From positions 1-19,892 of the forward strand of contig JALQTG010000270.1 in NCBI GenBank assembly GCA_023264075.1: a stretch of DNA of 19,892 nucleotides. Direction: 5' to 3'. A program made the position numbers and the translations under genes. Positions 8,320-16,339 of the stretch are shown here, piece after piece. This DNA comes from Crocinitomicaceae bacterium (GTDB taxonomy: Bacteria; Bacteroidota; Bacteroidia; Flavobacteriales_D; Crocinitomicaceae). The notes beneath the pieces were generated by a model. It was not told the DNA's origin. It worked only from the letters and a program-made list of their open reading frames with translations, and ran no database searches. Each line of letters opens with the position of its first letter. The first letter of the stretch is position 1.

Positions 8320-8349
8320 TCAGTCAGCTGACTGATAAGAGCCCGACGA
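8292..8349 (-). pseudogene. Decayed 3' half of a tRNA-Met gene
   Basis: On the minus strand this holds TCGTCGGGCTC (8349-8339), identical to the D/anticodon 5' strand of the intact tRNA-fMet. A foreign insert containing a 16-bp palindrome follows in place of the anticodon, its 3' strand and the variable loop. Then comes the intact T-arm, GCACGTTCGAGTCGTG, and the acceptor 3' strand with a 4-base expansion. The 5' acceptor strand and most of the D-arm are absent, so it cannot fold as a tRNA. Confidence 0.7.
8320..8335. repeat. 16-bp perfect palindrome in the tRNA remnant
   Basis: TCAGTCAGCTGACTGA is its own reverse complement over all 16 bases. It sits exactly where the copy-1 tRNA remnant departs from the intact tRNA-fMet, and it supplies the stop codon of the GIY-YIG gene on the minus strand (TGA, 8326-8324). 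Confidence 0.9.
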
Positions 8350-8599
8350 TCGGAGGTATAATTTCTTCCCAAATTTGTAATCTACCCCTACTAGATTTCA
8401 ATTCTTTTTCACGGGCCATAGCCTCTTTCTTACTTGCGAAAAATTCTAGATGAGCAACCATCCATGGCTGGAAATTTTTAGTATACCCTTTGTTGTTTTC
8501 ACTATTATGTGATTTCATGCGTTGAATCAGTGTAGAAGTGTATCCGACGTAAATTTTACAGTGCTTTATAGAGTATAAAACATAACAAATATGTTCCAA
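8324..8599 (-). CDS. Small GIY-YIG nuclease family protein
   Basis: A protein of about 91 residues that is essentially one GIY-YIG domain. The first strand is CYVLYS, followed by KIYVGYTSTLIQRMKSHNS (the GIY-YIG-equivalent tyrosine pair and the catalytic arginine helix), YTKNFQPWMVAHLEFFASKKEAMAREKELKS (the conserved glutamate and the E-K-x-LK motif), and GRLQIWEEI. Stand-alone members are often annotated 'endonuclease' or 'excinuclease-like'; their real substrates are mostly unknown. No ATG lies in frame upstream of the domain. I choose TTG at 8599, just before the first strand; a TTG at 8641 would lie inside a terminator stem. The last residues (about IVGLLSVS) are encoded by the tRNA remnant, and the stop falls inside the palindrome. 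With intact tRNA-fMet upstream and its decayed duplicate downstream, the gene looks inserted. It could be active or starting to decay. Confidence 0.75.
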   Translation of the reverse strand: MEHICYVLYSIKHCKIYVGYTSTLIQRMKSHNSENNKGYTKNFQPWMVAHLEFFASKKEAMAREKELKSSRGRLQIWEEIIPPIVGLLSVS

Positions 8600-8603
8600 G
8601 ATT

Positions 8604-8740
<137 letters not shown>

Positions 8741-8806
8741 ATATATCTTATAAAATTAGTATCTTTAATAGCGGTTCGTTTACCGACTGCCCTTGTTAGG
8801 GGAGTG

Positions 8807-8837
8807 CAAATATAGAGACTTTTTCAATAAATCCAAG
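8807..8837 (-). promoter_or_regulatory. Promoter of the initiator tRNA gene
   Basis: On the minus strand CTTG (8837-8834), a 19-base spacer, then TATATTTG (8814-8807), a full match to the TAnnTTTG -7 box with proper spacing. Transcription would start near 8800, giving a 5' leader of about 60 bases before the tRNA. The -33 box begins just after the ABC-F stop codon. Confidence 0.6.
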
Positions 8838-8845
8838 ATAATTTC

Positions 8846-10801
8846 TCAAGAAACTTTCGATTCTAGGTCAATTAATTCATTGTTAAGGTTTTCCCATTCA
8901 ATCATAGTTTGATCTAGTTCATGCTTCAGTGCTTCATATTTTGCTAGTTGTTCATTGGCTGCCGCTTCATCAGAGTAATCCAGTGACGCAATTACAGCGT
9001 TCATTTTTTCGATTTCATTTTCCAGTCGGGTAATGTTCTCTTCTGCGCGAGAAACTCCGTTTTTTGTTTTGTTGTGTAATCTTTTGAGTTCTTTTTGATC
9101 TTCGTAACTCAAGGTGTTTTTAGCAGCTTCCTTTTGACGTTCAACTTCAATTCGAGCTTCTTCTTTTTGTTTTGGTCCATCCTTCTTTGTAAAGGCATCC
9201 GACTTTCGTTTTAAGTACTCTTGAACTGTAAAGTGATGTATTTTGAGGTGTTTATTTTCGATGTCCCAAATTCTGTTGGTTAATCCATCTAGGAATTCAC
9301 GGTCGTGAGATACAACGATAAATGTTCCTTCATAATTCTTTAAGGCTTGTTTCAATACTTCCTTACTTTGCATGTCGAGGTGGTTCGTAGGCTCATCAAG
9401 AATTAACACATTGGAAGGACTTAACAATAACTGACAGAGCGCTAGCCGCGTTCGCTCTCCTCCCGATAAAACACTTACTTTCTTATCCACATCTTGGCCT
9501 CCAAATAGGAAAGCGCCGAGAATTGAGCGTAAGTCCTTTCGAATCTCTCCGACGGCCACATCATCCACTGTTTCATAAACGGTTTTTTCAGTGCTTAATT
9601 TTTCGGCTTGATCCTGAGCGAAATAGGTAACCTCTACATTGTGTCCATAGGTAACGGATCCTTCTCCCTCAAGAGATTTCATAATACGCTTGAGAAGGGT
9701 AGATTTACCCACACCATTCGGTCCAAGTAATGCAATTTTCTCTCCTCTTCCCACAGTAATATTTATGCCTTCAAAAAGCTTATTATCACCATAACTTTTG
9801 CCAAGATTATCAATTTCAAGTACCCATTTTCCAGGCTGGACGCTCAGTGGAAATGCTACTTTCATTCGAGAAACAGTTGTCGAGTCCACCTCAATTCGTT
9901 CGGTTTTATCCAACTTTTTCATGAGTGATTGCGCAAATGCGGACTTATTGGCTTTTGCACGGAATTTATCGATGAGTTCTTCCGTGCGCTTGATTTCCTT
10001 GTCTTGTTGCTTTTTTGCATCCGCCAATCGTTCAAGCTCTTCCTCTCTTTTTGCCTTGTATACTGTATATGGATATGGGAAATCCAGAATTTTCCCATTG
10101 GTGATTTCCAATGTTCTCTTCGTAACGTTATCCAGGAATAATCGGTCGTGAGAAATCGTAATCACTACTCCAGCAAATTTTTGTAAATACTCTTCTAACC
10201 AACTGATGGAAATGATGTCTAGGTGATTCGTGGGCTCATCGAGTAGAATCACTGTTGGCTCATTGACAAGGATTTTTGCTAATTCAGCGCGCATTTTCCA
10301 ACCTCCAGAAAATTCATTGAGCGACTTTGTAAATTCTTCTTCTTTGAACCCTAGTCCTAAAAGTGCTGAAGTTATTTTTTCTTCCCATTGGTATCCTTCA
10401 AAAAGTTGGAACTGTTCATTGGCAAGCGTAAGATCATCCAAAAGCGATAAATAACTCGCGTTCTCGTAATCCGTTCTTGTGGTTAATTGAAGGTTGATGT
10501 CCTCAATTTGAGCACGCAATTTATTTAATGTTTCATTCGAGAATTTCAGGTAGTCGAAGACGCTTTTGGTGGTGTCAATTTTAATGTCTTGGGTAAGAAA
10601 ACCGATTGTCGTTTCCTTGCCTCTGTGAATTTTTCCTTCAGAAGGAGTTTCCCAGCCGGCTAACAATTTAAGAAGCGTAGACTTCCCAGCACCGTTTTTC
10701 CCTACCAAGCCAATTTTGTCACCCGTATTGATTTGAAGGTTAACATCCTTGAATAAAAAACCTTGGGGTAAAAACACCCCGAGTTGTTCCAAATTAATCA
10801 T
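8846..10801 (-). CDS. ABC-F family ATPase (YheS/Uup-like)
   Basis: A soluble 651-residue protein with two ABC ATPase domains and no membrane segments, the ABC-F layout. These ATPases act on the ribosome E site to relieve stalled or slow translation; some members give antibiotic resistance. Domain 1: Walker A GKNGAGKST (34-42), signature FSGGWKMR (164-171), Walker B VILLDEP (184-190). Next comes the charged helical linker (about 245-320) that reaches toward the P-site tRNA in this family. Domain 2: Walker A GPNGVGKST (360-368), signature LSGGERTR (445-452), Walker B VLILDEP (465-471). The tail (about 520-650) is a predicted coiled coil of the Uup/YheS kind. The start is ATG 10801. It lies 62 bases downstream of the aminopeptidase gene on the same strand. 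Exact subfamily and any resistance role are not decidable here. Confidence 0.92.
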   Translation of the reverse strand: MINLEQLGVFLPQGFLFKDVNLQINTGDKIGLVGKNGAGKSTLLKLLAGWETPSEGKIHRGKETTIGFLTQDIKIDTTKSVFDYLKFSNETLNKLRAQIEDINLQLTTRTDYENASYLSLLDDLTLANEQFQLFEGYQWEEKITSALLGLGFKEEEFTKSLNEFSGGWKMRAELAKILVNEPTVILLDEPTNHLDIISISWLEEYLQKFAGVVITISHDRLFLDNVTKRTLEITNGKILDFPYPYTVYKAKREEELERLADAKKQQDKEIKRTEELIDKFRAKANKSAFAQSLMKKLDKTERIEVDSTTVSRMKVAFPLSVQPGKWVLEIDNLGKSYGDNKLFEGINITVGRGEKIALLGPNGVGKSTLLKRIMKSLEGEGSVTYGHNVEVTYFAQDQAEKLSTEKTVYETVDDVAVGEIRKDLRSILGAFLFGGQDVDKKVSVLSGGERTRLALCQLLLSPSNVLILDEPTNHLDMQSKEVLKQALKNYEGTFIVVSHDREFLDGLTNRIWDIENKHLKIHHFTVQEYLKRKSDAFTKKDGPKQKEEARIEVERQKEAAKNTLSYEDQKELKRLHNKTKNGVSRAEENITRLENEIEKMNAVIASLDYSDEAAANEQLAKYEALKHELDQTMIEWENLNNELIDLESKVS

Positions 10802-10863
10802 GGCGCGAAATTAACGCAAATTCCAAAGAAGAAGGTTCTATTACGAAATTGATTCCTGCTGGA

Positions 10864-13479
10864 TTAAAGCATTTGGTCAATTTTTTCTACCAGCTGCTTC
10901 GTTTTGTCTAATTCAAGTTCTTTTTCACCATCTGGAGTGATTGAAATTTCTTTTGTTAATTCACTGATTTTTGATTCATTGTGCTTTTTAAGCATCATGG
11001 TATTCATGGGCAAAACAGCATTGATGTACAGACCACCAGAAGTTTTCAGTGTTTCAAACATCGGAAGATAATCTAGTTGGACATCCGCCGATTGTTGCTT
11101 GAGTAGGTTGGTGAAGTTCCCCATTACTCCGATCGCTTCGTACCCACTCACTTTACCTTCTAACAAAAGTGTTTTAAAATAAGGCAATTTAGAAGCGTCT
11201 CCGTAGTTCGCATAAATTTGTGCTACTTGCGCCCGCACTGCTGAAGAAGGTTCGTTCTCTAAAGCTTCGGAAAGGGATAGTGCTTTTGTCAAATCTTGCT
11301 GTTCACCTTTCGTTAAACCACCAAGTACTCTTGAAACCACAAGGTATGAACTGTCTCCTTCAATGCGATTTAACAATAGATTTCTAACGGCTTCAGCATG
11401 GGTGTCCTCAAAATATTCCGTGGACAAAAAGCGAATCGCTGCTGCTCTTACACGTGAATTTTTATCAGACTCTGCAAGTTTCATGGCTGCATTAAATACA
11501 TCTTCTGAACGTGCTTTTTTAATCTTCTTCAACTTGCCAATTGCAGCCTCGCGGATTACCCAGAACTCATCATTTAAGGCATCTAAGATTAGGTTTTCTC
11601 CCACCTCACCTTTTATGCGCGAGCCAAAGTTCAACCCTTCTTCTCTGTCCTTAAATTTAGGTGCATTATAGAATTGATGCACGTAGTATTCCTCTGGTTT
11701 CTTGTAAGAAATCGACCCCAATAACGCACGTTGCTCATCCACAATGATATTTTCTGCCACACCTTTAAAGCGGAAGGTGAATTCATTCACTTTTTTATCG
11801 ACTACCACGTCATAGGTAGTTTTTGCACCGCTCGCGTAAACACCGATTTTTAGAGGCAACTTGTAAAGAGGAGCCTTTTCTAGGTCTTGTTTTTGAATTA
11901 TTTTAACGGTTACCTGATCCGGAATGCTCAAATCTTGAGTTACCTCTAATTCTGGATGGTAGGATGCTAAAAACCATTGGTCAAAGAACCAGTTTAAATC
12001 CTCCCCAGTGATCTCTTCAAATGCCAGGCGCAAGTGATGAATTTCAACAGGCTCATATTGGTTTGTTTTAAGGTAATGTTGAAGCGATTTAAAGAATGCA
12101 TCATCGCCTAAATAGAGACGAAGCATGTGTAAGATTCTTCCCCCTTTATTGTAAGAGTGGCCGTCAAACATGTCTTCTTTTTCATCGTAATCGTACCAGA
12201 TCATGTCGTGGTGCCCGCGCTGGGCTGCAGATTGATAATATCCATTTGCTTCTTTTTCAGCATTGTATTCTGCTTCATCCAATCCGTAATAATGCTCATC
12301 CCATAGAAATTGAGAGTAGTTTGCAAAGGATTCGTTTAACGGTAGGTTCGCCCAACTTTCGCAGGTTACTAAATCTCCAAACCAATGATGAAACAATTCG
12401 TGCGCAATAATCGAATGGTCATTTCCGTCAATTAATTCACGTTTCGTTTTGTACACAAAATCGCCGAAAATAACTGCACCCGTGTTTTCCATGGCCCCTG
12501 AAACGTAGTCACGCACGACAATTTGATGGTATTTATCCCAAGGATATTCTACTCCCAATAATTCTGAGAAAAAACCGATCATTTCAGGTGTTTCCCCGAA
12601 GATAGCTTGGGCATGGTCCTCCCACTCAGGCTCCACGTAGTAATGAACGTCCATTTTACTGCCGTCTTTGCGCGTATAAGAATCTTTAATCACTTTGAAT
12701 TCACCTACTGCCATTGCCGCTAAATAGGGCACGTGCGGCAATTCTTGTTTCCAGTGGTCGGTACGTGTTCCATCTTTGTTGTCTTTCGAAGATACCAAAC
12801 GTCCGTTTGCCAACGTAGTGTATTTGGAATCCACCGTCATAAAAATTTCTTGCGTCTGTTTTTGATTGGGTCTATCAATTGTAGGGAACCAAACAGAGCT
12901 TGCTTCCGTTTCTCCTTGTGTCCAAATTTGCGGCATCTTATTCGGTTCTTCACCAGTTGGATTAATGAAATAAAGACCTTTATCGCTGGAGATAGCAGCA
13001 CTTCCTCCTAATTTTTTCTCTTCAGGTTTAGCAGTGTACTTAATCACCGCTGTATATTGCTCATCACGCGAATACATTCTATCCAATTTAATGCGCAAGA
13101 ACATACCATCATTGTAGACGAAATTCGATTTATTTCCGTTCACAGATACACTATGAATTGCCATCGCTTTGGCATCCAAGATCAGGCTGTCTGTAGGGTA
13201 AAAGTAGGGTGATGCTGTAATTGTAGCAACCCCATTGAGCTCTGATTTATCCCAATCGAAACTTACTTCCAATTTTGTATGAATGAGATCGGTAAGAATA
13301 GTAGCAGATGGATTGTAGTGATCGCGCTCCACCTGTTCGTCACGCATAGGTTTCTCTCCTTTATTCGCTTCGGCTGAGGTAGTAACAGTCGCTACCTCCG
13401 TATTCACCGATTTGTTGGAATTTGTTCCACATGCTGTTAGAAAAACAATACAACCGAAAATATATAATTGCTTTATCAT
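10864..13479 (-). CDS. M1 family zinc aminopeptidase, lipoprotein, with C-terminal HEAT-like repeats
   Basis: An 871-residue zinc metallopeptidase that removes N-terminal residues from peptides. The N-terminus is a lipoprotein signal with lipobox LTAC, the lipidated cysteine being residue 17, so it is anchored in the envelope; the following GTNSN does not clearly indicate surface export. A beta-sandwich domain (about 55-270) precedes the catalytic domain. That domain has the substrate-binding GAMEN at 328-332, the zinc site HELFH at 360-364, and the third ligand E383 in LNESFANY, exactly 19 residues after the second histidine as the family requires. Helical repeats resembling HEAT units follow (about 615-780), with DEFWVIREAAIGKLKKIKK and NSRVRAAAIRFLS. 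All catalytic residues seen are intact. Length matches other Bacteroidota M1 lipoproteins. It is probably the first gene of a pair with the ABC-F gene. Confidence 0.93.
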   Translation of the reverse strand: MIKQLYIFGCIVFLTACGTNSNKSVNTEVATVTTSAEANKGEKPMRDEQVERDHYNPSATILTDLIHTKLEVSFDWDKSELNGVATITASPYFYPTDSLILDAKAMAIHSVSVNGNKSNFVYNDGMFLRIKLDRMYSRDEQYTAVIKYTAKPEEKKLGGSAAISSDKGLYFINPTGEEPNKMPQIWTQGETEASSVWFPTIDRPNQKQTQEIFMTVDSKYTTLANGRLVSSKDNKDGTRTDHWKQELPHVPYLAAMAVGEFKVIKDSYTRKDGSKMDVHYYVEPEWEDHAQAIFGETPEMIGFFSELLGVEYPWDKYHQIVVRDYVSGAMENTGAVIFGDFVYKTKRELIDGNDHSIIAHELFHHWFGDLVTCESWANLPLNESFANYSQFLWDEHYYGLDEAEYNAEKEANGYYQSAAQRGHHDMIWYDYDEKEDMFDGHSYNKGGRILHMLRLYLGDDAFFKSLQHYLKTNQYEPVEIHHLRLAFEEITGEDLNWFFDQWFLASYHPELEVTQDLSIPDQVTVKIIQKQDLEKAPLYKLPLKIGVYASGAKTTYDVVVDKKVNEFTFRFKGVAENIIVDEQRALLGSISYKKPEEYYVHQFYNAPKFKDREEGLNFGSRIKGEVGENLILDALNDEFWVIREAAIGKLKKIKKARSEDVFNAAMKLAESDKNSRVRAAAIRFLSTEYFEDTHAEAVRNLLLNRIEGDSSYLVVSRVLGGLTKGEQQDLTKALSLSEALENEPSSAVRAQVAQIYANYGDASKLPYFKTLLLEGKVSGYEAIGVMGNFTNLLKQQSADVQLDYLPMFETLKTSGGLYINAVLPMNTMMLKKHNESKISELTKEISITPDGEKELELDKTKQLVEKIDQML

Positions 13480-13549
13480 GGTATGTAAAAGATATAATTC
13501 ATTACAAAAATGTGCATTTAATTTGATTTAGCGAATAAACATGGGTTGA

Positions 13550-13581
13550 TTGGTGCACTTTGCGGTTGAAGTGTAAATTTG
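13550..13581 (+). promoter_or_regulatory. Candidate promoter of the biotin carrier gene
   Basis: TTG (13550-13552), a 21-base spacer, then TAAATTTG (13574-13581) fit the Bacteroidota consensus. Transcription would begin near 13588, giving a leader of about 150 bases before ATG 13742. Apart from this, the 262-base region between the aminopeptidase and this gene holds nothing else I can support. Confidence 0.4.
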
Positions 13582-13741
13582 AGGGTGTGAGTGTCTTCCC
13601 CCGAAAGTTAATCACTCATTTAGCACGTTCCTGCATACGGATTAGGCCTTATTTTTTTCTCCCTTCCCAACGAGTATAGGTAAAAAAGTGTACTTTTATA
13701 CGCACTTCTTGAAGTAAGATTTCAACATAAATTAAGTGGGT

Positions 13742-14203
13742 ATGCACAATTATACAGTAGACGGTAAATTAATTGAAAATAAAGGTGACGCAGGTTTGAC
13801 ATGGATAGACAACTCGTTTTTTACCATTGATTACTTAGGAAAGAAATACCACGGTGAAATCATAGATTCCTCGATTGAAGATGGAGTTTTTACGGTAAAA
13901 GTGAATCAACGCACATTTTCAGTGCGCCGGAACCATCCATTAGATGACCTTATTAAATCAATGGGTCTCGACAAGCAAAAAATCAAGAAACTACATCAAT
14001 TACAATCCCCGATGCCAGGTAGGATTTTAAATTATGCAGTAGAGGCAGGCACAGAGGTAGTGCCAGGTACGCCATTACTTACCTTAGAAGCGATGAAGAT
14101 GGAAAATGTTATCAAAGCAGAAGGTGAAGGGATTGTTAAGAAGGTTCTTTTTTCGGCAGATGCTGTAGTTGAGAAAGGGGCTGTATTGATTGAGTTTGAG
14201 TAG
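13742..14203 (+). CDS. Biotin carboxyl carrier protein of an acyl-CoA carboxylase
   Basis: A 153-residue biotin-carrying protein that shuttles carboxyl groups between biotin carboxylase and a carboxyltransferase, for acetyl- or propionyl-CoA carboxylation in the cytoplasm. Residues about 85-153 are the biotinyl domain, with SPMPGRI at 89-95 and the biotinylation motif EAMKMEN at 116-122, the modified lysine being K119. The N-terminal 80 residues form a beta-rich region ending in a lysine-rich linker. The MPG and EAMKMEN layout is closer to the biotin domain of propionyl- or methylcrotonyl-CoA carboxylases than to AccB of E. coli type. A GTG at 13736 is in frame, but ATG 13742 is the more natural start. 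No carboxylase partner gene is nearby in this window. The 3' end is 2 bases from the convergent channel gene. Confidence 0.88.
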   Translation: MHNYTVDGKLIENKGDAGLTWIDNSFFTIDYLGKKYHGEIIDSSIEDGVFTVKVNQRTFSVRRNHPLDDLIKSMGLDKQKIKKLHQLQSPMPGRILNYAVEAGTEVVPGTPLLTLEAMKMENVIKAEGEGIVKKVLFSADAVVEKGAVLIEFE

Positions 14204-14220
14204 CTTTATTTCAGCTTCTC
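14198..14220. terminator. Weak hairpin at the convergent gene junction
   Basis: GAGTAGCT (14198-14205), loop TTATTTC, then AGCTTCTC (14213-14220) pair with one T-T mismatch across the stops of the carrier-protein and channel genes. There is no good T-run, so a role as a shared terminator is tentative. Confidence 0.25.
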
Positions 14221-15054
14221 CCCACAAAACTTGCAAAACTCAGCATCCAATTCGTGTCCAGTTTCGGAACACTTTGGACAGGCATGAAGTTGGTACTTCA
14301 ATTTATCTCCTCTTACGATCTCAGCAGAAACAATTCCAGTAGGAACTGCGATAATCGAATAACCGATTAACATGATAATGGAGGCTACGGCTTGTCCAGC
14401 TGGAGTCATAGGGGCGATATCACCATACCCCACAGTGGTAATCGTAATGATTGCCCAGTAGATACTTCTCGGAATACTTGTGAACCCAGCTTCAGGTGAC
14501 TCAATACTAAACATGATAGCACCGAGTATGATGACAATCGTTAACATACTAATGATGAAAACGCCTATTTTATGTCTGCTTTCATAGAGTGCCTTAATTA
14601 TTGTATCTGCTCCTTTTGTAAAGTTGGAGAGTTCCAAAATTCTAAAGATTCTTAGAAAACGCAACGCTCGAATCACTGTGAGTGGTTTCGTTCCCGAAAT
14701 AAATAACGTAAGGTAGGTAGGAAGAATGGATACTAAATCAATTAAACCAAAGAACGAGAACATGTATCTTAAGGGATGCTTGGTGCTTATAATGCGCAGT
14801 AGGTATTCTATGGTAAACAATCCTGTGATAGTAAATTCGATCACGATGAATTCATGTGCATACAACTTTTGAATGGAAGGAACGCTTTCGAGCATGATGA
14901 CAACAATCGATGCTAAAATCATGATGAGCAGCCAGATGTCAAACAGTTTGCCCATGCGTGTTTCGGTACCTGTAATAACCTCCTGAATTTTTTCTTGCCA
15001 AGGTTTCAGTCCGACTTCTTTTTCTCTGAGATTGTTGATTACTTTCTTTGGCAT
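14206..15054 (-). CDS. Voltage-gated potassium channel with C-terminal zinc ribbon
   Basis: A six-helix ion channel subunit of 282 residues, expected to form a tetrameric inner-membrane potassium channel. S1 is about 37-57, S2 about 66-90, S3 about 100-120. S4 carries the voltage-sensing arginines R129, R132, R135 and R138 at every third position, S5 is about 162-183, the pore helix leads into the filter TTVGYGD (206-212), and S6 is about 221-246. The tail has two CxxC pairs (CPKC 259-262, CKFC 274-277), a zinc-ribbon-like cytoplasmic knuckle. The frame extends to a TTG at 15078 that overlaps the stop of the glycosyltransferase gene. I prefer ATG 15054 because a -7 box (15068-15061) lies directly before it. 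It is downstream of panC and the glycosyltransferase and may also be read through from them. The role of the zinc ribbon is unknown. Confidence 0.88.
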   Translation of the reverse strand: MPKKVINNLREKEVGLKPWQEKIQEVITGTETRMGKLFDIWLLIMILASIVVIMLESVPSIQKLYAHEFIVIEFTITGLFTIEYLLRIISTKHPLRYMFSFFGLIDLVSILPTYLTLFISGTKPLTVIRALRFLRIFRILELSNFTKGADTIIKALYESRHKIGVFIISMLTIVIILGAIMFSIESPEAGFTSIPRSIYWAIITITTVGYGDIAPMTPAGQAVASIIMLIGYSIIAVPTGIVSAEIVRGDKLKYQLHACPKCSETGHELDAEFCKFCGEKLK

Positions 15055-15060
15055 AGAAGA

Positions 15061-15068
15061 CAAATATA
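15061..15068 (-). promoter_or_regulatory. -7 box just before the potassium channel gene
   Basis: TATATTTG on the minus strand is a full match to TAnnTTTG and ends 6 bases before ATG 15054. No clear -33 TTTG is at standard spacing. If active, it would give a nearly leaderless transcript separate from the panC operon. Confidence 0.35.
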
Positions 15069-15074
15069 CAATTT

Positions 15075-16328
15075 TCAAGATTTATCGTTGAAAAAGGCTG
15101 ATATCCTATTCTTCTCCATAATCCACTTACTGAGATACTTTGTGCTTTTCAACGTTTCGTATTGTAATAGTTTTTGTAAAAAGAGGTGCTTTCTATGTTC
15201 GTTGGGATTGCGTACAATTTGATTCAACCAATTGGGTAACTCTTTTAACTCTTCTCCTTGAAAACGTGAAGCAATAACTTGTAATCCTTTTGTTTGGGCA
15301 ATTGTCCATTGCTCCTCCGAGCAGTAAAGCTGAACAAGTTGATCGATCCATTTGGAATCGCACACTCCAATAGCCCCTCCAAAGTCTGTAATTTCACCAA
15401 TTCCTTCAGCTCCTATTGGCGTAGTGGCAACAGGTGTTCCTGCTTTAAATGATTCCAAGATTTTACTTTTTAACCCGGCTCCAAATCGCAAAGGAGCGAG
15501 GAGGACTCTGCTTTTTTCCATCACTGTCGATAGATTTTCAACCCATCCCAAAACATGAAATCCTTCGGCAGGATTGTGTAATTGGAGTATCGATTCATCT
15601 GCGTAGGCTCCATAAATATGTAGGTTTGCATCGGGAATCAATCGTTTAATTACCGGCCACAAAGTAGATAAATAGCGCACGGCATCTTTGTTTGGATGAT
15701 GTAAGAAGTTCCCAGCAAAAATGAAATCTTTTCGTTGTGAAAAATCTAGCTTCATAGAATTCCGAGTAGGTAAAAGAGGAAGGTAATAAAGTTGGGATGC
15801 AGGAACTGGGAAATATTCCTTCAATAGACTAAGCTCGAATTCAGAAATGATGAGGTTGACATCACAGCGCAAGAGTGCAGCTATTTCTCGATACGTGATG
15901 TCCAATTTAAAAACCTCTTCAAGTGTTTGACCCAGTGAATAAGGGAATCCAACTTTTTTAAACACGTTTTCTCTCCCCGACCTTAAGAAATGTAAATCTT
16001 CTGTATCAAGAACCCTTAAGGAATCTGGCAGTTCTTCTTCCACTCTCCAACCAAATTGTTCTTCCGTAGTAAATCGATCAAACAACACAATTTCTGGTTG
16101 AAGTTGACGGAGAAAAATATTAAAATTATCAGAATTGAGTTCGATCATGACAGTATCAACTCCTAGTTTGGTCAGGTCTTCAGAGTGATCACTTTTTTTA
16201 GCGGTACTTGCAAATGTAATGGAGTAACCACTGTTTCTCAAGGAATCTATGAGTTGCATCATACGGACACCTGCACCCGTTGTGGTGCTTTCTGGCCAAA
16301 CTTTTCCAATAATGAGAAGTGAATGCAT
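15075..16328 (-). CDS. Glycosyltransferase, GT4-like (GT-B fold)
   Basis: A 417-residue cytoplasmic sugar transferase. The N-terminal Rossmann domain (about 1-190) opens with LLIIGKVWPESTTTGAGVRM, including the glycine-rich acceptor-side loop, and contains RVLDTEDLHFLRSGRE (105-120), a motif seen in this subgroup. The donor-binding C-terminal domain begins near FIFAGNFLHHPNKDA (202-216). It has VLGWVENL (259-266) and the nucleotide-sugar site LLAPLRFGAGLKSKILESFKAGTPV (277-300), in which E291 is the family's donor-contact glutamate. The sugar and acceptor are unknown; related genes serve polysaccharide or glycoconjugate synthesis. The ATG start at 16328 is 11 bases after the panC stop, and the gene is probably cotranscribed with panC. 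In the related clusters I recall, panD follows panC; here this gene takes that place. Confidence 0.88.
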   Translation of the reverse strand: MHSLLIIGKVWPESTTTGAGVRMMQLIDSLRNSGYSITFASTAKKSDHSEDLTKLGVDTVMIELNSDNFNIFLRQLQPEIVLFDRFTTEEQFGWRVEEELPDSLRVLDTEDLHFLRSGRENVFKKVGFPYSLGQTLEEVFKLDITYREIAALLRCDVNLIISEFELSLLKEYFPVPASQLYYLPLLPTRNSMKLDFSQRKDFIFAGNFLHHPNKDAVRYLSTLWPVIKRLIPDANLHIYGAYADESILQLHNPAEGFHVLGWVENLSTVMEKSRVLLAPLRFGAGLKSKILESFKAGTPVATTPIGAEGIGEITDFGGAIGVCDSKWIDQLVQLYCSEEQWTIAQTKGLQVIASRFQGEELKELPNWLNQIVRNPNEHRKHLFLQKLLQYETLKSTKYLSKWIMEKNRISAFFNDKS

Positions 16329-16339
16329 GATTCTCTATG

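Noticed and set aside
8292..8349. Second functional tRNA gene
   Set aside because: Only the T-arm, the acceptor 3' strand (with a 4-base expansion) and a short D/anticodon strand remain. There is no matching 5' acceptor strand and the anticodon 3' strand is replaced by a palindrome.
12096..13011. Plus-strand open frames across the aminopeptidase gene
   Set aside because: Antisense to a well-supported M1 peptidase, with compositions typical of shadow frames.
13684..13700. AAAAGT/ACTTTT inverted repeat before the biotin carrier gene as an operator
   Set aside because: Only 6 bp per arm in AT-rich DNA with no second copy; too weak to call.
13736..13741. GTG start for the biotin carrier protein
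   Set aside because: It adds only two residues before an ATG that suits the gene; nothing favours GTG.
15055..15078. TTG start of the potassium channel overlapping the glycosyltransferase stop
   Set aside because: It is possible as a TTGA overlap, but ATG 15054 is a better codon and has a -7 box directly before it.
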